This document shows positions 25,156 to 33,985 of a stretch of 64,000 bases of DNA, one piece after another (position 1 is the stretch's first letter; each line of letters begins with the position of its first letter). Where the stretch lies: the NCBI GenBank assembly GCA_029259635.1, contig JAJDEU010000006.1, positions 59,776 to 123,775 of the forward strand, read 5' to 3'. Below the pieces are notes generated by a model. The model was not told where the DNA came from, did no database searches, and was given only the letters and a program-made list of their open reading frames with translations. The translations under genes were made by a program, and so were the position numbers. The DNA comes from Planctomycetota bacterium. GTDB lineage: Bacteria; Planctomycetota; UBA1135; GCA-002686595.

Positions 25156-27495
25156 TTAGAAGAGCGACACCGGGTCGACATCGATCGTCGCGCGCACGGC
25201 GTTGCGGCCAGTCGCACCAGTTCCCACCAACTCGAGGAGTCGGGTGCGCACGTCGACGTGGGCTTCGTCGGTCACGCACTTGGCCATCATGTTGAAGCGG
25301 TGACGGCCGCGCACGAGAGCCATCGGCGCCAGGCTCGGACCGAGGATCGTCGCGTCCTGGATCTTCGCGGCTTTCAGCTCGTTCGCACACCGCAGCCCGA
25401 AGGTCTCGGCCTGCTCTTTGTCCTCATGCTCAAACACGACGCGGATCACTCTCGCGAAGGGCGGGAAGACCATCAGCTTGCGATCGGCCAGCTCCATCGC
25501 CGCGTAGCCGTCGAAGTCATGCGTCGACGCGAGCTTGATCGACGGGCTCTCCGGCGATGAGGTCTGAACAACCACGCGCCCCTGATGTTCGCCGCGCCCC
25601 GCGCGACCCGAGACTTGCTCGATGAGCTGAAAGGTGCGTTCCGCTGCGCGAAAATCGGCGAGGTGCAGCGACGTGTCCGCAGAGATGATTCCGACGAGCG
25701 TCACGCCCGGAAAATCGAGACCTTTTGCGATCATCTGCGTTCCGACCAAGACGTCGATCTCTCCGCGGCCAAAAGCCGAGAGCGTCTCCTCATAATCCTC
25801 GCGCCGCAGCATCGTGTCCGAGTCCATTCGTCGAACGCGAGCCTCCGGCATGATGTCTTTCAAGGCCGCTTCGACTCGCTCGACTCCAACGCCCATCGAG
25901 CTCAACCTGGGGCTCGTGCAGACCGTGCAGCCAGCGGGAACTCGGCGCTCTTCGCAGCACAGGTGACAGACGAGTCGATCGATCCGGCGGTGATAGCTCA
26001 TGCTGGACGAGCAGTGTTCGCAGGTGATCGTCGCGTGGCAATCGACGCACCACAGGACCGGCGTAAAGCCGCGGCGGTTGAGAAAGAGAATCGACTGCTG
26101 GCCGCGTTTCTGCGTCTCGCCGAGCGCCTCCTCAAGACGCCGCGAAAAGATCTCGCCGTGCTTGCGGGCGCGCGAGCGCGGCTCGAGCTTGATGTCGACA
26201 AGCTCGACCGGCGGCAGCTCTCGCCCACCGATCCGCTCGGGCAGTTTGAGAAACCGAAACTCGTGCTGCATCGCTCGATGCCAACTCTCCAGGGAAGGCG
26301 TCGCGGAGCCGAGCAGACAAACCGCTCCCGCTTCCTTCGCTCGCCTGACCGCAACGTCGCGCGCGTGATAGCGCGGCGTGATGCCCTGCTTGAAAGACGG
26401 CTCGTGCTCTTCATCGACAACCACCACGCCGAGGTCCGCCACCGGGGCGAAGATCGCCGATCGAGCGCCGACCACGACTCGCGCTTCGCCGTGCTTCACG
26501 CGCATCCACATGCGCAGTCGCTGGGTATCCGTCATGCGACTGTGCAGGACAGCGACGGAGTCGAAGCGCGACTTGAACCAACCTACGGTCTGGGGTGTCA
26601 GCGCGATCTCGGGAACGAGCACGATCGCTCCGCGACCCAGCTCGAGCGCCTTCTCGATCACGCGCAGATAGACCTCGGTCTTCCCGCTCCCCGTCACGCC
26701 TTGCAGCACAAAGGTTTCGTTCTCGCGCGCTTCCAGCTTCTCCGTCGCGACCCGGACCGCCCAGCTCTGCCCCATCGACAGCTTCTCCGGACGAATACGA
26801 TCAGCGCCCGATCCGCCGAGCTCCTCGATCGTCGGCTCGATGTACTCGATCTTCACGAGCCCCTTCTCCGCCAACTTCTTCGCCGGCGAATCCGAGAGCT
26901 TCGTCTTGCGAAGAATCTCCATGAACTCGACCCGGACGCCAATCTCCATCAAGGTGCGCAACAAGCGGTGCTGTTTGGGCCACTTCTCCTCCAAGAGTTG
27001 CAGCGCTTCCTCTGGAATATCCGCACAGGCGGAGATGACCTTCTGCTTGCGCGCTTCCCGCTCGCGCTTCAGCGGCGCCGGCAATATGGCGCCCAGAGTC
27101 TGACCCCAGGCACAGGCATACTCGTCCGCCATCCAGCGCGTCAGGTCGAGCAAGCCCGCATCCACCACCGGTTCTTTATCGAGCACGCGGTGAATGTCGC
27201 GCACCCGCCCGCTCTTGTAGCCCGACTCCTCCTTCACGCGCACGACCACACCGATCTCGCGCCGACTCCCAAACGGAACGGCCACGCGCACGCCGGGCAC
27301 AACGTCCGACTCGAGTTCCTCGGGCACGCCGTAGGAAAACTCTCGTGTCACCGGTCGATTCAGTGCGACTTCCGCGAACAGCTTCGCCGCGCTCTCGTCC
27401 TCGGTGGGCGGAGCGGCAATCGGCTCTTGCTCCACGAGCTCCGGAAACAGACCCGGCGAGCTCTCGGTGAAACGTTCGGGACGGCGAGCGGCCAT
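25156..27495 (-). CDS. priA: Primosomal protein N' (PriA helicase)
   Basis: A 779-residue replication-restart helicase. ATG 27495 is used because the longer frame overlaps the MazG-like gene. It shows the N-terminal DNA-binding domain (TREFSYGVPEEL... VRVAVPFG), Walker A in GVTGSGKTEVYL, Walker B/DEAH box VVVDEEHE, and zinc-binding cysteines in CVDCHATITCEHC, CHLCC and CTVC. It reloads DnaB at stalled forks. It is the last gene of the long minus-strand run. Confidence 0.95.
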   Translation of the reverse strand: MAARRPERFTESSPGLFPELVEQEPIAAPPTEDESAAKLFAEVALNRPVTREFSYGVPEELESDVVPGVRVAVPFGSRREIGVVVRVKEESGYKSGRVRDIHRVLDKEPVVDAGLLDLTRWMADEYACAWGQTLGAILPAPLKREREARKQKVISACADIPEEALQLLEEKWPKQHRLLRTLMEIGVRVEFMEILRKTKLSDSPAKKLAEKGLVKIEYIEPTIEELGGSGADRIRPEKLSMGQSWAVRVATEKLEARENETFVLQGVTGSGKTEVYLRVIEKALELGRGAIVLVPEIALTPQTVGWFKSRFDSVAVLHSRMTDTQRLRMWMRVKHGEARVVVGARSAIFAPVADLGVVVVDEEHEPSFKQGITPRYHARDVAVRRAKEAGAVCLLGSATPSLESWHRAMQHEFRFLKLPERIGGRELPPVELVDIKLEPRSRARKHGEIFSRRLEEALGETQKRGQQSILFLNRRGFTPVLWCVDCHATITCEHCSSSMSYHRRIDRLVCHLCCEERRVPAGCTVCTSPRLSSMGVGVERVEAALKDIMPEARVRRMDSDTMLRREDYEETLSAFGRGEIDVLVGTQMIAKGLDFPGVTLVGIISADTSLHLADFRAAERTFQLIEQVSGRAGRGEHQGRVVVQTSSPESPSIKLASTHDFDGYAAMELADRKLMVFPPFARVIRVVFEHEDKEQAETFGLRCANELKAAKIQDATILGPSLAPMALVRGRHRFNMMAKCVTDEAHVDVRTRLLELVGTGATGRNAVRATIDVDPVSLF

Positions 27496-27499
27496 CGAA

Positions 27500-27784
27500 C
27501 TAGTGGCAAGCGCAGGGCGTCGACGAACAGCGCGGGCAGCCATCCGCGTATTTTTTGCGGGCGGCTTCTTCGAGATCGATTCCGGAGATAGAGGCCAGTG
27601 TCGAGAGCCAGGCCAACACATCGGCGAACTCGCCTTCGAGTTCTTCGCGTGTGTCCCGCCGCAGTGCACGCGTCAACTCTCCGACCTCTTCGCAGAACCA
27701 CATGTGCGTGCCCGCCAAGCCGCGAGCGGAGTCGCGCTCGTAGTAGATCGCCTCAATCAACTTTTGGAATCCAGCAATCTCCAC
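27500..27784 (-). CDS. MazG-like nucleotide pyrophosphohydrolase
   Basis: A 94-residue protein. The GTG at 27784 is preferred because GGGAG lies 8 bases upstream; a TTG at 27790 overlapping the previous TGA is the alternative. The metal-binding pattern EEVGEL... ELEGEFADVLAWL is the E-x3-E...E-x2-D core of MazG-type enzymes, which hydrolyse (d)NTPs to monophosphates and diphosphate. The C-terminal tail CPRCSSTPCACH is cysteine-rich and could bind zinc. It sits between a phosphatase gene and priA with gaps of only a few bases. Confidence 0.82.
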   Translation of the reverse strand: MEIAGFQKLIEAIYYERDSARGLAGTHMWFCEEVGELTRALRRDTREELEGEFADVLAWLSTLASISGIDLEEAARKKYADGCPRCSSTPCACH

Positions 27785-27786
27785 GA

Positions 27787-29394
27787 TCAACTCTCCCGCA
27801 AAACAGTAAGTAGAGAAACGTTGGCGGAGGAACCGTCCTCCCCCGCGAAGTCCGAGAGTTCTTGCCGGATGCTGCGCAAGAATTTCGGAGTCGGAAGCGA
27901 AACCGCGCGCAGCATGCACGAGTAGAACGCTTTCTCCCCCAACTCCCTTCCGGCAGCATTCTGGATGAGCACGGGACCGCTGTTGGCGAGCAACAATCGA
28001 TCACCCGGCTCCAGCCGGAACTCGGCACATTCTAAGCGACGGTCGAAGACGGGCCCCTTATCGAAACCGAGCGCGATGCCGTCCGGCTGAATTAGTCGCA
28101 AGTTCTTGTCGGCTGCGGTGTAACGGAGCAGCGGCACCTTGTGACCGGCGCAGATTACTTGGACCTCAGCAGTTCGCGGGTCGACCAGAGCGTAGAGCGC
28201 GGTGACGAACATTCCGCGCCTGACGTCGCGCACCAGTTCACGATTGACGATCCGCAGAGACTCCAGCACATCCTGCCCTTCACCCAACACCCGGCGCAGG
28301 AACGCGCGCGCCGTCGCTCCAATCAGTGCCGCCGGCACGCCTTGTCCGCTGACATCGCAGACCAGCAGACCGATGCGCCCGTCCGCGAGCTCAATAAAAT
28401 CGTGAAAGTCGCCCCCGAAGGGTCCCGACATATGAGCCCCTCCGACGTCGTAGCCATCAACAAGCGGAGTCGTCACCGGCAAGAGCGCTTCCCGGACACC
28501 TTCGGCAAACTCCATCTCGCGTTCGCGAATGCCGAGCTGCAGCTCGGCCGCCTGAGCCTCGCGAAGTTCGCGCGTCATCCGATCGACGGTGCGCCCCAGG
28601 AGCTCGATCTCACCGCCGCCGCGCACGCGTGTTTTATGCCGCAGGTCGCCCTTACTGATCTTGCGAATATCCTCGATGATGTCGTTGATCGGCCGAACAA
28701 TCTGCTGGCCCACCCACAGAGCGACGCCCGCGCCAACCAGCACGACCACGATCATCACCACCAAGATGATTCGGAACAACGAATCTTTTTCGCCCGCCGG
28801 CAGCGCGGGAACGATCCACTCCGATGGCGCTGGTTTTGGTTGAAACCGGAACAGATAGCCGACGTGTTCTTCGGTCGTCGATCGACCGCCGAGAGTGATC
28901 GGTGTGCGCCACTCAACCCGCTGAGAAGTAACCCCACTCGGCGCGACCTCTTCAGGTCCGCGCTCGGTGAAGGTCGGCAGCTCTTCGATCAGCGCGTTGT
29001 AGATCCTGTTGCGTTCCTCCGACTGCAGCGGCAGGTGCATTCGCTCGCCGTCTCGATCGCGCTCGTGCGGCAAATGAACGAGCAGCTCGATCGGATCACG
29101 GGGTGTCGCCGGCGAGTGATAGATGCGGCCGTTGTACCAACCGTCCGGCTTTTCGAAACGGACAGCGTCGCTGGTTAGACCGTTGGGGTGTTTTTCCCGA
29201 CTCTCTTCGTTGATGTCGTAGCGAGGAGCGCTGTGCTCGAGCACGACGATGCTCTCCGCTGTCTCGTCCACACCCGCCCGACGAGAGTTATCGCTGATGC
29301 GCGTCGAGCTGCGATAGAGCGTAAAGCCGGCGACCAGGACGACGATGACCAGCGCGATCGTCATGGACAGCACGAATCGGGCGGCTAGCCCCAT
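27787..29394 (-). CDS. Membrane sensor PP2C (SpoIIE-type) phosphatase
   Basis: A 535-residue protein from ATG 29394 (AAGGA upstream; ATG 29436 is the alternative). A first membrane helix (VLSMTIALVIVVLVAGFTLY) precedes an extracytoplasmic domain of about 200 residues. A second helix (IILVVMIVVVLVGAGVALWV) is followed by a HAMP domain and a C-terminal PPM/SpoIIE phosphatase with metal-binding acidic residues in GGDFHDF and VCDVSGQGVPAAL. Such proteins dephosphorylate anti-anti-sigma (STAS) proteins in partner-switching pathways. No anti-anti-sigma or RsbW gene is in the window. Confidence 0.88.
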   Translation of the reverse strand: MGLAARFVLSMTIALVIVVLVAGFTLYRSSTRISDNSRRAGVDETAESIVVLEHSAPRYDINEESREKHPNGLTSDAVRFEKPDGWYNGRIYHSPATPRDPIELLVHLPHERDRDGERMHLPLQSEERNRIYNALIEELPTFTERGPEEVAPSGVTSQRVEWRTPITLGGRSTTEEHVGYLFRFQPKPAPSEWIVPALPAGEKDSLFRIILVVMIVVVLVGAGVALWVGQQIVRPINDIIEDIRKISKGDLRHKTRVRGGGEIELLGRTVDRMTRELREAQAAELQLGIREREMEFAEGVREALLPVTTPLVDGYDVGGAHMSGPFGGDFHDFIELADGRIGLLVCDVSGQGVPAALIGATARAFLRRVLGEGQDVLESLRIVNRELVRDVRRGMFVTALYALVDPRTAEVQVICAGHKVPLLRYTAADKNLRLIQPDGIALGFDKGPVFDRRLECAEFRLEPGDRLLLANSGPVLIQNAAGRELGEKAFYSCMLRAVSLPTPKFLRSIRQELSDFAGEDGSSANVSLLTVLRES

Positions 29395-29440
29395 TCCGTG
29401 AATCCTTAGGTCGCTTTCCCTGCCGCCTCGTACCATCGGT

Positions 29441-29920
29441 CTATATTGTCCATTCGCCGGCGCCGTCAACAAACACCCGCACCACTGCTAGTACCAAAAA
29501 CCCGTAGATTCCCGCCATCACGTCATCCAGCAGGATGCCGTCCCCACCGCCGATCCGCTCCAACCTCTTGATCGGAGGCGGTTTGAGAATATCGAAGAAG
29601 CGGAAGGCGGCGAAACCGACGACGAGGCCCAACGGAGTCGGTCCCGCTAGCCAGGCAACGGTGATCAGGTAACCGATGACTTCATCGATAACGAAAAATC
29701 CGGGGTCATGGCCTCCTGCATAGTTCTCTGCCCAGGGGGCGAGCGCGCGCCCGACGAGATAGAGCAGGACAGAGATCGCGAGAATCCAGAGCAGGTAATT
29801 TTCGGAGCCGGACAGCGCCCAGGCGATGGCGACGCCGCCGAGCGTCCCGAAGGTTCCCGGCGCGACGGGCGAGCAGCCCAAGAACCCGAACGTAACGATG
29901 CCGAGCTTGAGCCGGTTCAT
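29441..29920 (-). CDS. pgpA: Phosphatidylglycerophosphatase A
   Basis: A 159-residue membrane protein starting at ATG 29920, which overlaps the pgsA stop (ATGA). Motifs are SPVAPGTFGTL, a VIDEVIG segment, FRFFDILKPPPI and the acidic GDGILLDDVMAG. PgpA removes phosphate from phosphatidylglycerophosphate to make phosphatidylglycerol, the step right after PgsA, so the gene order follows the pathway. Confidence 0.92.
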   Translation of the reverse strand: MNRLKLGIVTFGFLGCSPVAPGTFGTLGGVAIAWALSGSENYLLWILAISVLLYLVGRALAPWAENYAGGHDPGFFVIDEVIGYLITVAWLAGPTPLGLVVGFAAFRFFDILKPPPIKRLERIGGGDGILLDDVMAGIYGFLVLAVVRVFVDGAGEWTI

Positions 29921-30522
29921 TTGGAGGACTCTGAGAGCACGCCGCTCGTCTTGATGACGTACGAGAGTCCGGAGCCGACCGAGGTAAAGAGCGTGGCCCA
30001 GACCAAGACGTGAGAGAGAATCACGATCCAACCGTGCAGGAGGTCCGACCATGGCAGTCCGTCGAGGGACAAGACGCTCCCAATCGCGAAGCACTGCACG
30101 ACCATTTTGATCTTGCCGAACCAGTCCGCCGGAAACTCTTTACCCAGGCTCTCGACGTAGCCGCGAATTCCGGTGACGAGAAGCTCGCGAGCGAGAACGG
30201 TGACGACGATCCAAGCCGGAAGATACTCCCGCGACCACTCCATCGTCGCCAGGAAGATCATCGAGCCCAGCACGAGGACCTTGTCGACAAAGGGATCCGC
30301 AATCCTGCCGAAGGCCGTGATGTGATTGTCTCGCCGCGCCATCCATCCGTCGAGGAAGTCGGTCAGCGCTGTGATCACGAAGAGCCAGAAACAAACCGGG
30401 AAGTACCACGACTGCTGTGGGAGTTCCGTGGCATTGAGCGCGAAGAGGATGAACAGCACAAGCGACCCGACGAATCGCAGCGCCGTAATTCGATTCGGCC
30501 AGTGCTCGAAGATGCCTGTCAT
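29917..30522 (-). CDS. pgsA: CDP-diacylglycerol-glycerol-3-phosphate 3-phosphatidyltransferase
   Basis: A 201-residue integral membrane enzyme. The CDP-alcohol phosphotransferase signature D-x2-DG-x2-AR-x8-G-x3-D-x3-D is complete, starting at DFLDGWMARR and ending at ADPFVD. It forms phosphatidylglycerophosphate. ATG 30522 is used because it overlaps the rimO stop as ATGA. It is coupled to pgpA downstream. Confidence 0.94.
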   Translation of the reverse strand: MTGIFEHWPNRITALRFVGSLVLFILFALNATELPQQSWYFPVCFWLFVITALTDFLDGWMARRDNHITAFGRIADPFVDKVLVLGSMIFLATMEWSREYLPAWIVVTVLARELLVTGIRGYVESLGKEFPADWFGKIKMVVQCFAIGSVLSLDGLPWSDLLHGWIVILSHVLVWATLFTSVGSGLSYVIKTSGVLSESSK

Positions 30523-31940
30523 TTTCCGGCTCCCACTTCGCACTCCAAATCGAACTCCTCGCCGACGGCCCGAACCGTAGCCATCACTCGGTCACCGACG
30601 TTGGCGTCGATCTCTCCCATCAGGGCGACCGGGTCGACCTCGGGCGCATCCATCGGCGTCCGTCCAACCACGCCGAATCGCGAGTTCTCGTCGATCAAGA
30701 CCTCGACTTCCGTTCCGATTAATGCGCGTTGCTCGGCTTCCAAGACCTCGTTGCGAACGGCTAGAACCGCTTCGTAGCGGCGCGAAATCTCTTCCGCCGG
30801 AACGTGATTCGGCAAGTCGAATGCAGCCGTTCCTTCCTCGGGCGAAAACGGAAAGGCCCCCATTCGCCCTAGCTTATAAGTTCGAACAAACTCGCAGAGC
30901 TCTTCCACATCGGCTTCGGTTTCGCCCGGGAATCCGACCAGCAGAGTGGACCGAATCGCGATTTCCGGCACTTCTTCACGCAGGCGCTCGACCGTCTTCC
31001 GAACTTGATCGCCACTGCCGGCGCGGCGCATGGCTCGCAGGACGGGAGTCGCGACGTGTTGAAGCGGCATATCGAGATAGGGAACGACGCCGGGGTGATC
31101 GCGCAGTAACTCGACCAATCGCCACGGGAAGTTGTTGGGGTAGGCGTACATCACGCGAACGCGAGTGCCTTCATCGAGCGACGCCAGGGCTTCCACGAGG
31201 TCGGGCAACTCTTGGCCCCGATCGCGTCCCCACGCCGTCGAGTCTTCCGCGACGAGGACTAACTCGCGAACGCCCGCGCTGACGAGCTCGCGCGCTTCGC
31301 TCGTCACGGCTTCGAGAGACTTTGAGCGGTGGGCTCCTCGGATCGAAGGGATGGCGCAAAAGCTACAGCTGTGATCGCAGCCGTGGGAGATTCGCAAGTA
31401 GGCGTACGAGCCGGGCGTCGAGAGTAGGCGGGCTCCTTCGCGCTCGGCACCCGGTCCTTCGAGAGCTTCGAGATACTTGGGAACCGGCGTTCCGGTAGCG
31501 AGCCCTTGGACGGCCTCGGCCAACTTGCGGTAGTCGGAGATCTCCGCGAAGAGATCGACGTCAGGGAAGCGCTCACGCAGTCCACGCTTGTAGCGCTGTA
31601 CCAGGCAACCGGCAACAACCACCGCAGACAGTTCGCCGCGTTTCTTGCGGTCGACTAGGTCGAGGATCGAGGCCTCGGACTCCGCACGTGCGGGTCCGAT
31701 AAAGGAGCACGTGTTGAGCACGGCGATGTCCGCCTCGGACGGATCGCCGGTCACCATCAAGCCCGACTCGGCCATGCGGGCAAGCATGACTTCAGAGTCG
31801 ATCAGATTTCGCGCGCAACCCAAGTGAACAAGGGCTACAGCGCAGGCTTCTTGGGTCGTACTGGACACGGAGGTTGATTCGATCGATTCCGCGTCGATAG
31901 ATCCGACGGGGGTTAGGAACTGGGGGCTTTCGCATCCCAC
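30519..31940 (-). CDS. rimO: Ribosomal protein uS12 methylthiotransferase RimO
   Basis: A 473-residue radical SAM enzyme. The N-terminal methylthiotransferase domain has three cluster cysteines (HLGCARNLIDSE, NTCSFIGPA, VAGCLVQ). The radical SAM cluster motif C-x3-C-x2-C is in CDHSCSFCAIPSIRG. A C-terminal TRAM-like domain follows. The LGCxxNLxDSE and CSFCAIPSIRG forms fit RimO better than MiaB. The GTG at 31940 overlaps the upstream gene by 28 bases; a GTG at 31868 is possible, so the exact start is unsure. Confidence 0.92.
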   Translation of the reverse strand: MGCESPQFLTPVGSIDAESIESTSVSSTTQEACAVALVHLGCARNLIDSEVMLARMAESGLMVTGDPSEADIAVLNTCSFIGPARAESEASILDLVDRKKRGELSAVVVAGCLVQRYKRGLRERFPDVDLFAEISDYRKLAEAVQGLATGTPVPKYLEALEGPGAEREGARLLSTPGSYAYLRISHGCDHSCSFCAIPSIRGAHRSKSLEAVTSEARELVSAGVRELVLVAEDSTAWGRDRGQELPDLVEALASLDEGTRVRVMYAYPNNFPWRLVELLRDHPGVVPYLDMPLQHVATPVLRAMRRAGSGDQVRKTVERLREEVPEIAIRSTLLVGFPGETEADVEELCEFVRTYKLGRMGAFPFSPEEGTAAFDLPNHVPAEEISRRYEAVLAVRNEVLEAEQRALIGTEVEVLIDENSRFGVVGRTPMDAPEVDPVALMGEIDANVGDRVMATVRAVGEEFDLECEVGAGK

Positions 31941-33985
31941 TGCTCGCGGGTGAGCAGTATATCGCGGTGGCGCCCGCCGAGGTACGGGCCGATGAGTCCC
32001 CGCTCCTGTAACTCATCGAGAATGAGCGTTGCCTTCTGGAAGGTCAGGTCGAACTCCCGTTGGAACATGGAGACGGCTACGCGATCTCTCTCGATGATCA
32101 TGAGTCCGGCACGGTGGAGGAGCTTTTCTCGCTCATCCACTCCCTCGGGCAGATCGCCCTTGGATTTCGCGTCTCGCCGCGCCCGTCGATTCGGGCGCTT
32201 TTTGGGCGCGGACGCCGGCTCAAGGACGACATCGGGCTCCTCAGAAGCCGAGACCTCCTCCAGCTCGACATCGGCCTCTTCCTCCTGCTCATCAACAGGC
32301 TCTTCGTCCTCTTCAGCCTCCTCGTCCTCGTCCTCGTCTTCGTCCTCGTCTTCGTCCTCTTCAGCCTCCTCTTCGTCCTCTGCCTCGTCGTCCTCTTCCT
32401 CGTCATCCTCAGTCTCTTCGTCCTCGTACTCCTCGCCTTCCTCCTCCTCTTCCTCGTCGTCCTCCTCCTCATACTCCTCCTGCCCGTCTTCGTCTTCCTC
32501 GCCTTCTTCGTCTTCCTCCTCGCCGTCTTCCTCCTCGCCGTCTTCCTCCTCCCAATCTTCGTACTCAGCCTCCGGATCGTCTTCGTCGATCTCTTCGTCC
32601 TCGTACTCCTCCTCTTCCCACTCGTCTTCGTCTTCCTCGCTCTCGTCCTCCTCCTCTTCCTCTTCACTCTCCTCTTCTTCCGTCTCGGCGTCCTCGGCGT
32701 CCTCGGCGTCCTCAACCTGAACGTCCTCTGCCGATTCCTCTACGGACTCTTCGTCAGTCTCCTCAGCCTCGGCTTCGCTCGCCGACGCTTCCGCAGAAAC
32801 TCCGTCTTCCTGCTCTCCCCAATCGAATTCAGGCTCGCTCTGAATACTGAACTGGGCATCAGCTGCCGGCTCGCTCACCTCTTTCGAGCTGAGCACTTCA
32901 ACGTCGGGCTCACTAGCGACAGGTGCCGGTGAAACGGCAAGCGGTGCAACCTCGACCTCAGCTCGGACTTCAGCGACATCCTGAACGCCCGCCTCCGTGA
33001 ATGCCGCTTCGGGTTCGGCGTCCGCGATTTCCTCTCCGGAGAGAGTCTCCCAACTGGGGCGCGGTAGTTCGTCCGGAACGATCCGTTCCGTGGGAATCGC
33101 TAGGGCTGCGGAAGATCCGGCGAGTTCTGGACTCGGTCGGGACTGCTCGGATTGAGCTCCCTGGACTGGGATGACTTCGGGTCCAGAGTCGTCTTCGCTT
33201 CCCGCACCTCGACTTGCGGCGGGAGCCAGATCTTCATCAACGGAGTCCGCTGCGACGACGTCCACCTGGGGAGCGACGGCGCTGGTTTCAGCGTGACTCG
33301 GATTCTCTGTTGCATGGAATGGATCTCTTGAGGGCTCCGACTCGATGGGAAGAGCTCCGACAGGAATGCCGCCAGCAAGGCGAACATCAATCGGGTGAGC
33401 CGGAACTATGGGCTCCTCGTTCTCGTCGAGCGGGATGAGAGCTGCGGCTTCCGCGGAAGTCACGCCACCTTCATCACCCTCTCTTAGTGCGGCTGATACC
33501 GGGTTCGGCTCGCCCAGTTTCGAAGAAATTCCAAAGGAGCGAGGTAGCCAAGCGCCCCAAACCGTTGCAGCCACTACAAATACGCCAACTACAGCACTTA
33601 CGGTTGTGGCCAGCCACGAGGGCCCCATCAGCGTCGAAAACAGGCCTCCCAGCAGTCCGGCCCCGTCGGAGGTGAAGCAACCGACCACCAGAGTCAGCCC
33701 GAACAAGACCCCGACCGCTCCGCCTCCGTGGCGGAAGATGGAGACCGCGGCCGTCGAAAAGAAGAAGACGCCCCCCAAGACGGCGGCGGTCAGTCCGAAG
33801 ACCAGCCCCATCGCCATGCCGGTCGTTTCGATCACGGCGACCACGATTCGCGTCGAGAAGTTTGGGTTCTCCGGCGCACCGCCTTCGGCCCAAAACATCG
33901 CAATCGAAACCGCCAAGAAGGCGCCGACGACAAACAGAAGGGAACCCAGGATGTCCTGGACGAAGCTCTTTTTAGATTCAGTCAT
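31913..33985 (-). CDS. Motorless FtsK-like membrane protein with acidic linker and gamma domain
   Basis: A 690-residue protein starting at ATG 33985, overlapping the ftsK stop by 8 bases. The first 165 residues contain four or five membrane helices. A long disordered linker (about 165-565) follows, including roughly 140 residues that are nearly all Glu/Asp. The last 65 residues are a winged-helix gamma domain (AGLMIIERDRVAVSMFQREF, then LILDELQERGLIG and REQWD) that aligns with the gamma domain of the neighbouring FtsK without long gaps. No Walker A or B motif and no RecA-like motor is present. It probably arose by duplication of ftsK and loss of the motor. The function is unknown; DNA reading or FtsK partnering is inference. 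Confidence 0.85.
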   Translation of the reverse strand: MTESKKSFVQDILGSLLFVVGAFLAVSIAMFWAEGGAPENPNFSTRIVVAVIETTGMAMGLVFGLTAAVLGGVFFFSTAAVSIFRHGGGAVGVLFGLTLVVGCFTSDGAGLLGGLFSTLMGPSWLATTVSAVVGVFVVAATVWGAWLPRSFGISSKLGEPNPVSAALREGDEGGVTSAEAAALIPLDENEEPIVPAHPIDVRLAGGIPVGALPIESEPSRDPFHATENPSHAETSAVAPQVDVVAADSVDEDLAPAASRGAGSEDDSGPEVIPVQGAQSEQSRPSPELAGSSAALAIPTERIVPDELPRPSWETLSGEEIADAEPEAAFTEAGVQDVAEVRAEVEVAPLAVSPAPVASEPDVEVLSSKEVSEPAADAQFSIQSEPEFDWGEQEDGVSAEASASEAEAEETDEESVEESAEDVQVEDAEDAEDAETEEEESEEEEEEDESEEDEDEWEEEEYEDEEIDEDDPEAEYEDWEEEDGEEEDGEEEDEEGEEDEDGQEEYEEEDDEEEEEEGEEYEDEETEDDEEEDDEAEDEEEAEEDEDEDEDEDEDEEAEEDEEPVDEQEEEADVELEEVSASEEPDVVLEPASAPKKRPNRRARRDAKSKGDLPEGVDEREKLLHRAGLMIIERDRVAVSMFQREFDLTFQKATLILDELQERGLIGPYLGGRHRDILLTREQWDAKAPSS

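Noticed and set aside
25585..27591. 668-codon plus-strand open frame
   Set aside because: Antisense to priA, rich in Arg/His/Leu as expected for a shadow of high-GC coding DNA; priA motifs on the other strand are unambiguous.
31950..32932. Long plus-strand frames rich in Ser or Leu across the acidic tract
   Set aside because: They are the antisense reading of GAG/GAC-rich codons of the FtsK-like gene and have no start site or protein-like composition.
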